From: Rotaria socialis
Taxonomy: Eukaryota; Rotifera; Eurotatoria; Philodinida; Philodinidae
NCBI GenBank assembly: GCA_905331475.1
Contig: CAJNYU010001726.1
Coordinates: 2,637 to 66,636, forward strand
DNA length: 64,000 nucleotides
Direction of reading: 5' to 3'
Positions 12,592-24,380 of the stretch are shown piece after piece. How positions within the stretch are numbered: the first letter of the stretch is position 1; each line of letters starts with the position of its first letter. The translations under genes and the position numbers were made by a program. Under the pieces are notes generated by a model. The model ran no database searches and had not been told where the DNA came from. It saw only the letters and a list, made by a program, of their open reading frames with translations.

Positions 12592-15500
12592 ATGAACTTA
12601 TCGATTAATTGTCTAGTCATATTTATTTGCGCAATAATACTAGTGCCTCATAGAGTCAACAGTTTATTTGAAGATCAAGTAGGCAAATTTGATTGGTAAG
12701 TAAAGTTCTTCGCTTTCTTTGTTCAAAGCGATGGAACGTCCATATTGATTAAGATTATTTCAAAAAGAAACTCAATTCTTCTTTTCTTTCGAGGCGAACA
12801 ATAAATTTTCAGAACAAATAAAATCACTGATGTGTACTTGTTTCTTATATATAAAACAAAAGATTGTTCATTAATGGGTCTGTTTACTTGTCACTCTTAG
12901 AACAATGAAGAATAGAGAGAAAAAATCGGAAATATATTAAGATAGAAACCATGGCTCATAAATAAGCGATATTCTATTACAAGGGATTGGTCATGGTCGA
13001 GAATCATGTAAGTTCAGTGAAGCGAGAGATAAAATAGAATGCAAACTGAGCTGCTACACATAATAATAGATAGGCTCCGACTATTCTAATATGACCTCCT
13101 ATCTTCATATGATCGAATATCTTTCGAACATTTTAGAACACTATGCTTATGTTTTAAAAACAAAACAAGAAAAAGAATTACATTGAAGTTTCACTTCTTC
13201 ATGAATAGAGTTGTTTCGTTTTTGTCAGTGCCGATGAGAATTGTCGCATTTAAATTTTTTATTTTGTCGAATCTTGTTTGCTTCATCGTCGTCATCTTTA
13301 TCGGATTCCAATCGATATAAGTTCATTATTGTATTAAAAATTGTTTTGCTCTATTAGGATTTTATAACAAAATTGTTAATGACATAGTTGCTTTTCTTCT
13401 TGAACTTTGTTTGTAATTTTATGTGAATATTTGACGCATCTCGTCTACAACTGAATCGAGTTCCGTGTAAATGATCTAGCTTCCTGATTGAAATAGCTTC
13501 TATAAATAGCCGTGTTCATATACAATTGATTAGAAATTTGTTTTCCATTTACGAGACTCAGTGTTTCTATTCATTTTGAAAGTTCTACACCTATCAATAA
13601 TTAGAGCTACAGAATAGATGCGCGTTAAGTGTTGAAACAAGAGAATAATTTCAAAATTACAGACAAGTTTATACTAGTCAGAATAAGCAAAATATATAAT
13701 AAATGAGAATAGATTGTGGTTTTTCTATTATTTCAGAAAACTTGCGAATGATCCAATATAATTATCAAAATTCGAATCCTTCTAAAAGAAATGCACTATT
13801 TTTTTCGTGTTTACATTTGACATATTCACTCGATCTATAGTATTACTAATATAAATGAGCTTGCATATTTATCGTTCTCTTCTCGTTGTACTATTTATAG
13901 TTCTATTTTTTCTGTCTCGATTTGATGCTAACTGACAATATCCTTTTCTTCGACTAAAAGACAATACTTGCCTTATACATGCATGAGCTATTATTTTCTT
14001 TTCTATTCTTTCGTGACATTTATTCTCCAATCACCATGATCCGACTTGAGTTTAAGCTTAGTAATGTTAAAAGAAGTAAATAAATCTCTTGTTCTTCCAT
14101 ATTCAATTTAATATATTTTTATTGATACAGATAAAGCAACCGATACTATTTTCTAGTATTTATTCATAACTATAGTATAACCGAGGCAGTTATTATGCTA
14201 AGAACACTGATTGAAAACAGTATCTAAAGGGAATAGTATTTGTGCTACCAAATACGTGATGCAGAATCAACATTTGATATTTTTGAAATACTCATAGGAA
14301 TAGTCAGAAATATTTTTCATTGTGATTTTCGATTTATTTTTTAGGCACCGCCAACATGTCGGCTTTATAGATGATTCTCATCAACCTTCTGGTAGTAGTA
14401 ATCGTCTGATTGTTTCCAGTCACGAAAATGTCGTTGCTTCACTCGATTTATCGTCACGAAAAATCGGTAATTATTTATCATTGTTTTTCTATTTCTTCAT
14501 GAACAAAAGAGAGTAAAGATAGAAAGTTTACAAAGAGAAAATATAAAAATGTTTTTTAACGAATGAAAGAACCATTGCCATAGGCTGCACATGGATTCAT
14601 TCCCATGGCAGGTGACCCAGCCATATAACGTTGCTGATTCATCATAAATGGAGAACCAGCCCGGTAATTTTGCTGATTCATCATAACTGGAGAACCAGCC
14701 CGATAATCTTGTTGGTTCATCATAACTGGAGAACCAGCTCGATAACTTTGTTGGCTCATCATAACTGGAGAACCAGCTCGATAACTTTGTTGGTTCATCA
14801 TAACTGGAGAACCAACTCGATAACTTTGTTGGTTCATCATAACTGGAGAACCAGCTCGATAACTTTGTTGGTTCATTATTGCAGGCGAACTATCAACCCA
14901 ACGTTGCGTATAAGTAACTGAATTTTCGACCATAACAGGACTAGGAGGAGGTGATGGGACAGGAACAGCAACTGGTACATAGCATGGAACCGGAGTAGGT
15001 ACAGGCACCGGAACTTGAACTGGCGGTGAAGGAACCGCTACCGGTACAGGATATGGTACTGGCCGATCTACAGGTACGCTGACAGGTACACGAACAGGAT
15101 ATGGTTGAGGTACAGGACGATCAACAGGCACAGGAACAGGTACCGGTTGTCGAATATATCGTGGTGGTGGAGCAGGTACTAATTCAACTTGTCGTCGTTC
15201 TGCAATATAATAATCTGGAGCATAGCCGACATTACCAGAAGCAGCACCGTATGGTACACCTGAAGATTGACCAGAATAACCGTAATTCATAGGACCACCT
15301 ATTCCAGTTCCATAAGGTGATGTGTCCATTTGATCTACATACTGATTAGCCATTGAATTTTGTCGATAGTTATTAAAATTATTATAAGGAGAAGGCATAG
15401 CTGCTAAGTTATCCTTAGAATTCTTTCCTGCGCGACCATAAGCCAAATCCCGATTTTTTGATGAATAATTATAATTTTCACCCGATGGTCGACGAAATTC

Positions 15501-18500
15501 TGATCCCGAACTTGAAAACATATGGCCTGATCCTGATCGTTCGAGACCAAAATTATTATCATCATCCTCACCCGTTGATAAACGTCGTTCGATACGTTCG
15601 CCAAATCGCGTTAAAGCGTCGACTGTTTTTGTAACGACTCGGTCCATTGATAATTTGTTTTTCGTTCGTTATTTTGTGACTACCATTAGTGTCGATAGCA
15701 GCTTATTTTATATACTAAAATAAGTGAATAATGCATAGATAGTGACAGGGTAGTAGGCGATGGAAAAGAAAAGTAGTAGGCGATGGAAAAGAAAAGTAGT
15801 AGGCGATGGAAAAGAAAAAGAAGAAGAAAAGACCAGACTCATGCGTGACGAAATAATGAGGATTACTCATCTTCTTGTGATACAATTGAATATTATTTTT
15901 TAGGATGGAGAAAAGTTTTTGAAGCAAATGAATATGGAAAAATTGATCGAACTATATGGTATGATCAAGAAAGTGTCGTTGTCACAGGAGAAGGTAGACG
16001 GGTCCGCGCATTGAGATATGCTGATGGTCTCGAAGTATGGCAATTATCAGCGCCGTCAACAATTAATTCAAATCAGGATTCCAACCCTAAACATTGTCAA
16101 GTTGTTAAAAATCGATTTGATCCTGGTAAGCTTGACTCAATAATTATTTATTTTAAGATAAAAATCTAGTAACAATTTGCTTATGCGTGCCTATTTTCAT
16201 ATGAAGATCGATTAGTCAGCTGTTCAAGGTCATCGTTTTTTACTCATTTTACTTTTGGGAACAAAGCGAATAATATAACTTGAGAACTATTATTAAATTA
16301 TCTTCATTGTTATGTTGAATCAAACTCATAATAAATGGAAGTTTTCAATCACTTCATATTCACACGAAAGATTGACGTACTTGAGAAAAGATGAGAAATA
16401 TCTTTCTTTACATTCGAACAAAAAATAAAGCGCAACATTTCTATTGAGAAATGAATCAGATTTCTAAACAAGTAAAAATATTTTCAATGGTATTGAGTAG
16501 CTTTCAAAATTTCACTAGTTATCTTTTTCAAAAATAAATTGTAATACGATAAATAAATAAAAATTCATGTTGAAGTTTTGGCGATTGTTTTCTATAGTAT
16601 CCAAAAAGCACATTGCACTGTTCTGTCTTTTGAATAGAATTGTTTGCTTTCGGCATTCAGTTGAAAAGCTTTTCAATGCATCGTAGCATAATCTTATACT
16701 TGATATCTTTTTTATTTTTGAATAAATTGAAAAGAGAGGAAAATTACATTAATCATCAATCTGATTCCCTACATGTGACCTATTGTTTATTTCAAATACA
16801 AATAATAAGATGAAAGCTACTATGATATGATCATTTTTTTTAATGTAACAATCGGGTTTATCTACTTGAAAAATGTCTCCCATTGTCATTAAACGCATCA
16901 TTTAACATATTCAATTGAGCTATAAGAATCTTCATTGAACTAATTGAATAAAAGATAAGAAAGATTTATTTCACTCTAAATGGTCAAATCATAAATGTAC
17001 GATGAACTTAATCTATTCGAATATATTGATAAACAAAACAATTAACTTCTATTGTCTATAATCTTGCTTTAAGGTACAGTTCATATTTTAAGCAATGATC
17101 TTCTATGGAGTGTATCATCGTACGGTGAAATGCTCTGGTCAATCGAGCTTCCAACAAAGTAAGTAGTTTCATTGTCATCTTCATGGAAAATAAATTATTT
17201 TGTTTTTAATTAAAGATCAACGTTTAAAAATCTTTTTCTTCTATCAACATCGCAATATGTTATTGTTGGCAGTATTGATTCAAATATCAATCAGCTTCAA
17301 ATAACTTATTATTCGAAACAAAATGGTATTCAATCATTTTCTTCATCAATGCCATGGTCATTTAATTATGATGATAGTCGAAAGTAATATGCGTTCTTTT
17401 TTTTCGAAAAGAAAAGAAAACCATTTTTATTTTTTGTTTTAGTAAATGCACCACCATGAATAATCTTATTTTATGCTCAAATAATAATGAAGTTTTAATG
17501 GTTACTATTCCGGTAACAATGAATGATACTAATATACTTACTAATCAAATACAACTATCAAATAAAATCGAACGAATACGTGTTTTATATGAAAGTAATA
17601 CGCAGAGTATTTTATCTATCAAAATGGAAAATTCTGAAACAAAAATTTATCACTTTAATAAAAAAGATTCAACAATAGAATGGCAACATCATGAATTAAA
17701 TATTCAAATAAAATCTAATGGTTTTTATAGTATTATCACAGAAAAAAGCCTAGTTGGTCAACAGATACTTGAAGCATCAGCCACTGAACAAAAACTTAAC
17801 TTTTATGTTTCAAATATAAATGAGCAAACTTTATCAAATACACGTTCATATTCCATTGAACTTCCAGAAAATATGGGTGGAATTGAATATATTGCATATT
17901 CAATTGTAAAATCTACACAATTAGTTACACTTAGAATGCAAGATGGCTCTTTACTTGTTATTAAATTAGCTGATAGTGGAGGTATGAATAAACTATAGAT
18001 ATTAGATTCTGATTTGTGGGCCATACGCACGATAATCTTGCCACTTTTCATATTGATGAATTGTAAGGTTATGCATCTCTCGAAGGTCATATGATTCTTG
18101 ATATAGACTACTCACAAGAGAACGATTCTATCAGATAGTCGCCATTTAAGATTATAGTTGACTCTTAACTGTACTTTAGGTAGGCTATTAAAAGCCAGAA
18201 AACATTAGTGTACTTTGATCTTTGAAACCAAATTCTACTCATTTTACTGAATTTTGAACTCAATTTAGAAACACAAGAAAATTTCCCGGAATGGAATTGA
18301 AAATTGAAAATTCTACTCATAGATCTTCTGTATGTCGAGTAGAATATTCTAAAGCGTTTAGTCGTAAGACACGATTATTCTCTTGTCGAAATATTGATTT
18401 TTTGAAAATGTTACAGCTCATGAAAAAAGAAGACACTAGAGAACGAACTCATCCGTATGTCTGCTAATCTAACAGAATAATCTTTATGAACTCAATTGAA

Positions 18501-21500
18501 GTTCCAAAATCAGTTATAAATAAAATTGGCATTCTCTAATAATAATTATTATTTTTTATTAGCTGAACTAATTCTACATCGTGATGAAGCATTGTCATCA
18601 ATAATATCGGTTGACACATTTGATTTATCCTTATCAATTGGACAAATGCGTATTGAAGAAGAATTTGGTGGTACAGAGATTTTCAGTATGTTTTCAAAAC
18701 GAATTTCAACTCAATTATCACAATTAATTGTAATATATCTCATTTGTAAATGAAACTAATTTTTTTAAATATTTTCTCTTTCTTAGAGTTTCATTTTACG
18801 TTTAACCGATTTGATAACACATGGAAACCGAAATCGTGATTATACAGATACACAAGAGTCAAGTGTTCGAGATGAATTTAATCTTAATAAAATTCTTATT
18901 GTTGTTACATCTGTTGGAAAAGTAATCATTGATTTAAAAAGTTTGATTTAGATCTTTTTTCTTCTTCTTGCAAGGTTTTTGGTATTTTAACACAAAGTGG
19001 TGGTGTTCTCTGGAAGCATTATTTTAATAATTTTACGCCACTAGAAAATTTTAATGCAGCTCAAGTACCTTTATTCCATATTCGTTCAGCTGCTCATTAT
19101 ACACATCAACCATTAGCATCTATCGTTTATCGTGATCGAGTAGAAGAATTTTGACTTTTTTTAAATATTAAATTTTTAAAATTAATTTTATTTTTAGAAT
19201 TCTTTACATGAAACTCATATACGAACATTTAATCCATATACAGGAGATTTAGATAATACGTTAAGTACATCATCATTACCATATCGTATAAAACATGTTT
19301 TTCTATCAACACAAGTTGTGGATGAGTTTTGTAAAGTATTACTATTCGTCGATTCAAATAATAAAGTTAGTTTTATGAAAAATAAGTTTCAAAAACGTGA
19401 CTTCTTATTTCTGCTCAGATACATACATTTCCACCGGCACCAATTTCACGGGTATTAAATAGTCAAATTCCAACTTATATTTATCTATTCGATAAAACGG
19501 AACAAGCATTTGTTGGCTATTACGTTGCCATTAGTGAAAGTGATCAACAAACTGTAAGCGAAAATTTTTAGTTGAATGTCAATAGTAAAGTGAGACAGAG
19601 AGAATCTAAATAACAGAAAAATGTTCGATAATCTACATGAAGTTTGACGATTCAGAATTTAAACCAATGAAAATTATAACTTTTAATGTGTACGTAAAAA
19701 TATCTCAGAGCATTTTCATTTTATTTATTTAGTCAACAAATCTAAAAGAAGTATGGCGTGTTTCATTTCAAAATGAAGAAGTTGTTAACATACATAGTCG
19801 ATCAAGTTCCGGTAAATAAAAATAAAAAAATGATTTGAAAATATTTTTCTCGTATGTATTTTGTTTCCAGATCGTGTTCATTCGGCTGGTATTGTTCTTG
19901 GTGATCGAAGTGTTCTTTACAAATATACAAATCTAAATCTTATTGCTGTTGTTACTGAAGGCATTGATTATCAGAAAGGTGTGAATTTAGATTTCTTTTC
20001 ATAGCTAGTATAAAAAAAAATTTCTGATACAATTAATACCTATTCATCGACATGAATAGAATAATTGAAGATATTCATCGCGTGGTTGTTTCAAGATTAG
20101 AAAGATCAAACGAGTGTGTAAAATTTTTGGTATATTTTCTTTTCATCTTGTTGAGTGTTCATGAGTGATTTGCAATTATTGAGGAAATATACACAACTGA
20201 TTATATTTTCGCCGAGTTTAGTTAACATATAAATGGTTAAATAGTAAGTGTAAGATCGTGTTTGATTGTTCTCTAATATTCTATTTGAACAAACGAGCTA
20301 ACGAGAAGATCTATGTAGTTGTTCGTTTATTTTTAAGTTTACTCTTTTTCCATAGATTTTTCTATACGAGTTAGTATGATTAGTGTTTTTCCAGCATGAA
20401 ATTTTCTAGTCGGAATGTTGGACAAAGGATTATGCTACAAATGTGTGCCTTTACAGCCGAAACTCGCTGAAAACATTAAATCTTTGCGAAAGGTCAAGAA
20501 CAAACCGATACATATGCATGTTTATTCATCAGAAGAAAACGAGAGAATCTTTGTGATATCGATCTATATTAATCGCATGTGTCTGTCTATCTAAATGCAG
20601 AACAATAATCTCAGTTACATTCTTTTCGTCTTATGACTAATTACATTACATTCTATTAACTTCCTTAAAGAAGAACGGATAAACTTCAGAAAAGAATGTT
20701 CATTGAAAACAATAAATAATAATAATTTATTTATATTTTGTCTAGTTCCGTTCGTAAATATTTATCTATTGGACACGGTAACTGGTTCATTAAAACTTTC
20801 TCACACACATAAACGTGTTAAACCGCCAGTACATGTGGTTCTTGCTGAAAATTGGATAATCGTAAGTGTTTAATTAAATTAGATCGAACAAGAAAATTGT
20901 TTTTCTTCGAATTATATAGTATACATATTATAATCAACGTTATCGTCGATACGAAGCTGTTAGTTCATCATTATTTGAAGGACCAGCACAGTACAATGAT
21001 TCGGCATTTTCATCATTTGATCCTATTGAGCCAGTTGTACAATCGAAAGCATATATATTACCGTATGGTGTTAATGCTATTCAAGTAACAACAACTGAAA
21101 AAGGAATTACATCACGCGATATAATTAGTAAGTGATGAGAAATATTTAAAAGAAAGCCAATAAAAAATATATCATTTTAGTGGCAGCACCTAATGGAATG
21201 CTAATTGAAATACCTTGGATATTATTTGATCCACGACGACCACTTGATTTAACTCTATTGGATAGGTAAATAATAATTTGAAAATATTTTAAATTAAAAA
21301 CCAAAAAAACTCAATTGTAGGGAAGAAGGCTTAATAATGTATACACCAGAAATAATGATTAATTTTGAAAGTGTTATTAATTATTACAAGTTTGTTTATA
21401 ATATTCGTGGCATTCATACAGTTGCTACGGGTCTTGAGTCAACATCTGTCGTATTTGCATATGGTCTTGGTATGTAGCTATAAGCAAATATTTGTTTATG

Positions 21501-21685
21501 AAATTATAAACTCTTTTAATTTAGATCTTTTTTATACGCGTGTTTTTCCGTCACGAATATTTGATCAATTGAAAGATGATTTTGATTTTATGTTTATTGG
21601 TTGGTCAACAGTAGCATTTGTTGTTGGTTCATTTATAGCAAAACGTTTTGCTGCAATTCATCAAACAAAAAAGGCTTGGAAATAA
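12592..21685 (+). CDS. EMC1: ER membrane protein complex subunit 1
   Basis: Eighteen exons: 12592-12695, 14345-14466, 15904-16125, 17074-17158, 17216-17383, 17443-17981, 18563-18729, 18787-18921, 18975-19139, 19198-19365, 19419-19553, 19733-19811, 19871-19978, 20746-20861, 20920-21127, 21181-21265, 21321-21469, 21525-21685. Coding sum 2,916 nt, 971 residues (human about 993). A signal peptide (1-23) leads into [11 protein letters not shown], the conserved start of mature EMC1. The C-terminal third matches best: [60 protein letters not shown], then one TM helix near the end and a KKAWK tail. EMC1 is the large luminal beta-propeller subunit of the EMC, which inserts tail-anchored and multipass proteins into the ER membrane. 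The N-terminal propeller is poorly conserved, as usual. Introns 1, 2 and 3 are long (1.65, 1.44, 0.95 kb); intron 2 hosts an opposite-strand gene. Confidence 0.95.
12696..14344 (+). other. EMC1 intron 1, no other feature
   Basis: 1.65-kb GT-AG intron, much longer than the usual 50-80 nt. It holds no ORF or repeat that I could support, but unusually long first introns often carry regulatory elements. Confidence 0.6.
14556..15647 (-). CDS. Pro/Val-repeat protein nested in EMC1 intron 2
   Basis: Uninterrupted ORF of 363 residues on the strand opposite EMC1, fully inside EMC1 intron 2. Residues 1-25 ([20 protein letters not shown]) form an amphipathic helix; 26-156 are Ser/Asn/Gly/Tyr-rich; 157-238 are a Pro-Val array ([27 protein letters not shown]) of the kind seen in articulin/alveolin-type cytoskeletal proteins; 252-350 hold seven or eight copies of a 13-residue repeat [13 protein letters not shown]. 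No signal peptide or TM segment. A TATAAAAT box lies at 15706-15713 (minus), about 60 bp before the ATG, which supports independent transcription. It is probably a structural or cortical protein. The articulin resemblance is compositional only. The 96-codon plus-strand frame over the 39-bp repeats is an antisense shadow. Confidence 0.75.
   Translation of the reverse strand: MDRVVTKTVDALTRFGERIERRLSTGEDDDNNFGLERSGSGHMFSSSGSEFRRPSGENYNYSSKNRDLAYGRAGKNSKDNLAAMPSPYNNFNNYRQNSMANQYVDQMDTSPYGTGIGGPMNYGYSGQSSGVPYGAASGNVGYAPDYYIAERRQVELVPAPPPRYIRQPVPVPVPVDRPVPQPYPVRVPVSVPVDRPVPYPVPVAVPSPPVQVPVPVPTPVPCYVPVAVPVPSPPPSPVMVENSVTYTQRWVDSSPAIMNQQSYRAGSPVMMNQQSYRVGSPVMMNQQSYRAGSPVMMSQQSYRAGSPVMMNQQDYRAGSPVMMNQQNYRAGSPFMMNQQRYMAGSPAMGMNPCAAYGNGSFIR
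14590..14890 (-). repeat. 39-bp tandem repeat encoding a 13-residue unit
   Basis: Seven to eight tandem copies of a 39-bp unit (on the plus strand GAACCAGCTCGATAACTTTG is typical), differing by a few substitutions, mostly in codons for the variable last residue (QQS, QQD, QQN, QQR). Frame is kept throughout, so the repeat is under coding constraint or recently expanded. Confidence 0.9.
15706..15713 (-). promoter_or_regulatory. TATA box of the nested Pro/Val-repeat gene
   Basis: TATAAAAT read on the minus strand, 59 bp upstream of the ATG at 15647. Well placed for a core promoter with a short 5' UTR. Confidence 0.55.
15750..15818. repeat. Three perfect 23-bp tandem repeats upstream of the nested gene
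   Basis: GTAGTAGGCGATGGAAAAGA plus AAA, repeated three times (15750-15772, 15773-15795, 15796-15818). It lies about 40 bp upstream of the TATA box of the nested gene, so it could act as a regulatory array. It could equally be a neutral intron minisatellite. Confidence 0.85.
16126..17073 (+). other. EMC1 intron 3, no other feature
   Basis: 948-nt intron, AT-rich, no ORF or repeat seen. A missed exon is unlikely because the flanking phases already agree (phase 1 to phase 1). Confidence 0.55.
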
Positions 21686-24380
21686 AAATTTTCAGTCATT
21701 CCAAATTGACTTTTAAAAAGAAAGACAAGTATTTCTTCTTGTTGTGTTTTGTTTTCTTTTCTTTTTCTATTTTGTGTTTGTGTACAGCGATAGACTGTCA
21801 AGCTAGTTCAAGATTTTCTTTTACAAAAAAATAACAACTAATTCTACCATTGACCGAATTCTGTTACTGGATATAGTTCACTTCTTTTTTTTCTCTCTTT
21901 TTAATGCTTCTTTTTTTTTAATATTCAAACGTATGTTCGTTCATGAATCTCGGCTAAGAAGAAGAAGAAGAAGAAGAAGAAGAAATTTATGAAACTTGAC
22001 GCCTAGGCAAATCTCATCTAATCAATACGAAAACAATTGAATTTCAAAACAACGAGGTAGTCTATCTAATTGCAAATTTGTTATTCGATTTACATTTTTA
22101 TATTTTCAAATAAAATCAATTCGATTTTATATTCTACAATAAAAAATTTGATTTTGTTTTGTTTTGTTTTAGATTATTGTATGACAAGAATTATTGTTAA
22201 TATTAAGGAAACGGATAGAATATCTGTTCTATTCGAATGTCATTTTATATCCGGTGTCGATTCGTTATCTTTCTGCTTCTTCTTCATTTTTAGCTTGTCT
22301 TTATGACAAAAATATTACTGTTGACATATCTCCAGGACTCCAATTATCATTTTCTTCGAGAGTCTTCATTAGAAAATAAATATCAATGATCACCGATTTA
22401 TCATTTTGAGATAGTAATAAAAATGATGTCCTTCATCGATAGGAGTAAATTTGTTTCAATTAATCATATTCATCAGAATAAATTTTTTATTGTAATTAAA
22501 CCGACGGTAAGTCTTCTTTTTAAAGCATAAGAACGAAACAGAAATTTGAGTCGAATCTATCTTGAATTAATGAATCTTTAAATTGAGTTCTCATGTTCTT
22601 TTTATTATTGATACTAACAGAAGCTTTCATCAAGAATTGTTTTTCTATATGAATGAATACTTATCATTATTTACATTGTAGCATCGCTCATTTTCGAAGG
22701 CCAATATTTTTTAATCAATTAAAACCTAGTCATAATATAGAGAAAGAAATCAAGGTAAACGTAGCTATCTGCTTTTCTTTTCTTGTTATAATATTAAATT
22801 TACTTTTATTCTCGATTTGTCTGTTGTGGAGAATGTCAATATTAAGTTTGTCTTTGCTTTTTTCTGGTCGTTCTTTGCATTTTCTTGTTATTTCTCATGA
22901 CAAACTAATATTGATATCGGTTATATACGATTCGATTAGATCAAATGAATGCATGAATGAATGAACGGAAAGTGAGTGATGATAGAGAGACATCTCGACT
23001 AGTATTATCATGTTAGAAGTCGGCAATTGCTATGGTTAGTATTATCATCATCGACGCCGTCCTCGTGACTGTTGTTATTCTGTTAAAGCGTACAGAGAAA
23101 GACTAGTATATTCCTTATGTGCAGTCCATCATGAAAACTCGATGCCTACATATATTAGTGAAACCGATTTTCTTCTTTTTCTTCTTCTTCTTCTCGCAAC
23201 AGTCTTCTTTCTCCGATCGATCGATCGAATCAACGAAGTGTCTGACTGGCTGACTCACCGAAGACGGCAAGCAAAGGTCGCCATTCTCTCTTCCTGCTTC
23301 TACTATTGCCGATGGTAGCAGCTATTATTATTTTTCTCCCCTCTACCACAGATGGTTAGAGTATATATTTGATTTATGTCGCTTGTGATGGTGCGAATAT
23401 GCCTTCTGTGCACATTAAATACCTTGAGTCTGCTGATGGAATTGATATAAATAAAGAATCAAGCGAAAAAGTGAAGGTTGGTGATTACATTTTAAAATTC
23501 TTATTGAAAAGAAAAAGAAAAAAGGTTTTGTAGTATAAGCAAGCCTCTTTTGCTCTCTTATATGCACAAATTGGACCTATTAATCTAACGATTTTTCATA
23601 ACTTATTATATTCGAGGTAAGCGCACAAGTGATGACAGTATATCCTCAAGCGTTTCCTATTTGCAATGAAGAGGTAATTTTTACTTTTATATCTTCCGTA
23701 GTTAAACAAACGTTCATACGAAAAAAGTATAGTTCCGGATATTTCTTTTCTTGAATGCAAGGAAATATCGACCAAATGCGCTACAATCGATCTGATTAGA
23801 TCGAAGGGAATAGAAAGAGAGAGACAGAGGGGAGAGAGAGAGAGAGAAAGATCAGCAAAAAAAGAAAAAGAAAAATTAGATACACCGTATGAAAAGCCAC
23901 TATAGAACTGTCAATATAAAGAAGAAAAAAACTAAGCGTATTCCCTTGGCAACAATATATCTTGTATGCTCATTTTTTTTCTTTCGTTTTCCTTTTTGCC
24001 TCTTGATTGGGCAAGGACACAAGGTAATATTCATGATCGCATAACGTTTTCTATTCTTCTTTGTTTGTAGATAACAAAATTTTCATCATATACGATGATG
24101 ATGGCGTTCATCAAGTCTCGTACTCTTTTTTCTACTAATCATATTCAGCATCAACGATATTGAACAATAACATCTTCATCATCATCATCATCATCATCAT
24201 CCCTAGATCGAGAAAGCAAATATAAACTATTAAGCTATCTCTCTCACTCGCTCGTTCATTCTTTTCTTGTCTAATTACGTAAGTTACTCTTCTTCTATCA
24301 ATGGTAGAAGAATAATGATGTTTCTCTCATTCATATACATACACACACATATATATATATAAATGTTTATGTAGAACAAA
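21686..24380. other. Intergenic region with simple repeats and possible 5' exon
   Basis: 2.7 kb between EMC1 and the ankyrin gene, both on the plus strand. Holds a (GAA)n run at about 21959-21982, polypurine GAGAGA at 23819-23849 and (CAT)n at about 24176-24200. The pyrimidine-rich and CGATCGATCGAT-containing stretch at 23160-23350 may be promoter sequence. A short coding-looking exon lies at 23399-23476 (separate entry). Confidence 0.5.
23399..23476 (+). CDS. Possible alternative first coding exon of the ankyrin gene
   Basis: ATG at 23399 opens 26 codons (start MPSVHIKYLESADGIDINKE) ending at a GT donor at 23477. Splicing in phase 0 to the acceptor at 24374 (TTTATGTAG) would read on as NKMGNIDSR, in frame with the ankyrin ORF. 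That isoform would lose the N-terminal MG acylation signal. The donor (GTTGGT) is weak, and a start at 24381 is also fine, so this stays tentative. Confidence 0.4.

Noticed and set aside
14631-14921. 96-codon plus-strand ORF with repeated HHNWRTS units
   Set aside because: It is the antisense reading of the 39-bp coding repeat of the minus-strand gene; the longer, more complex frame with a TATA box is on the other strand.
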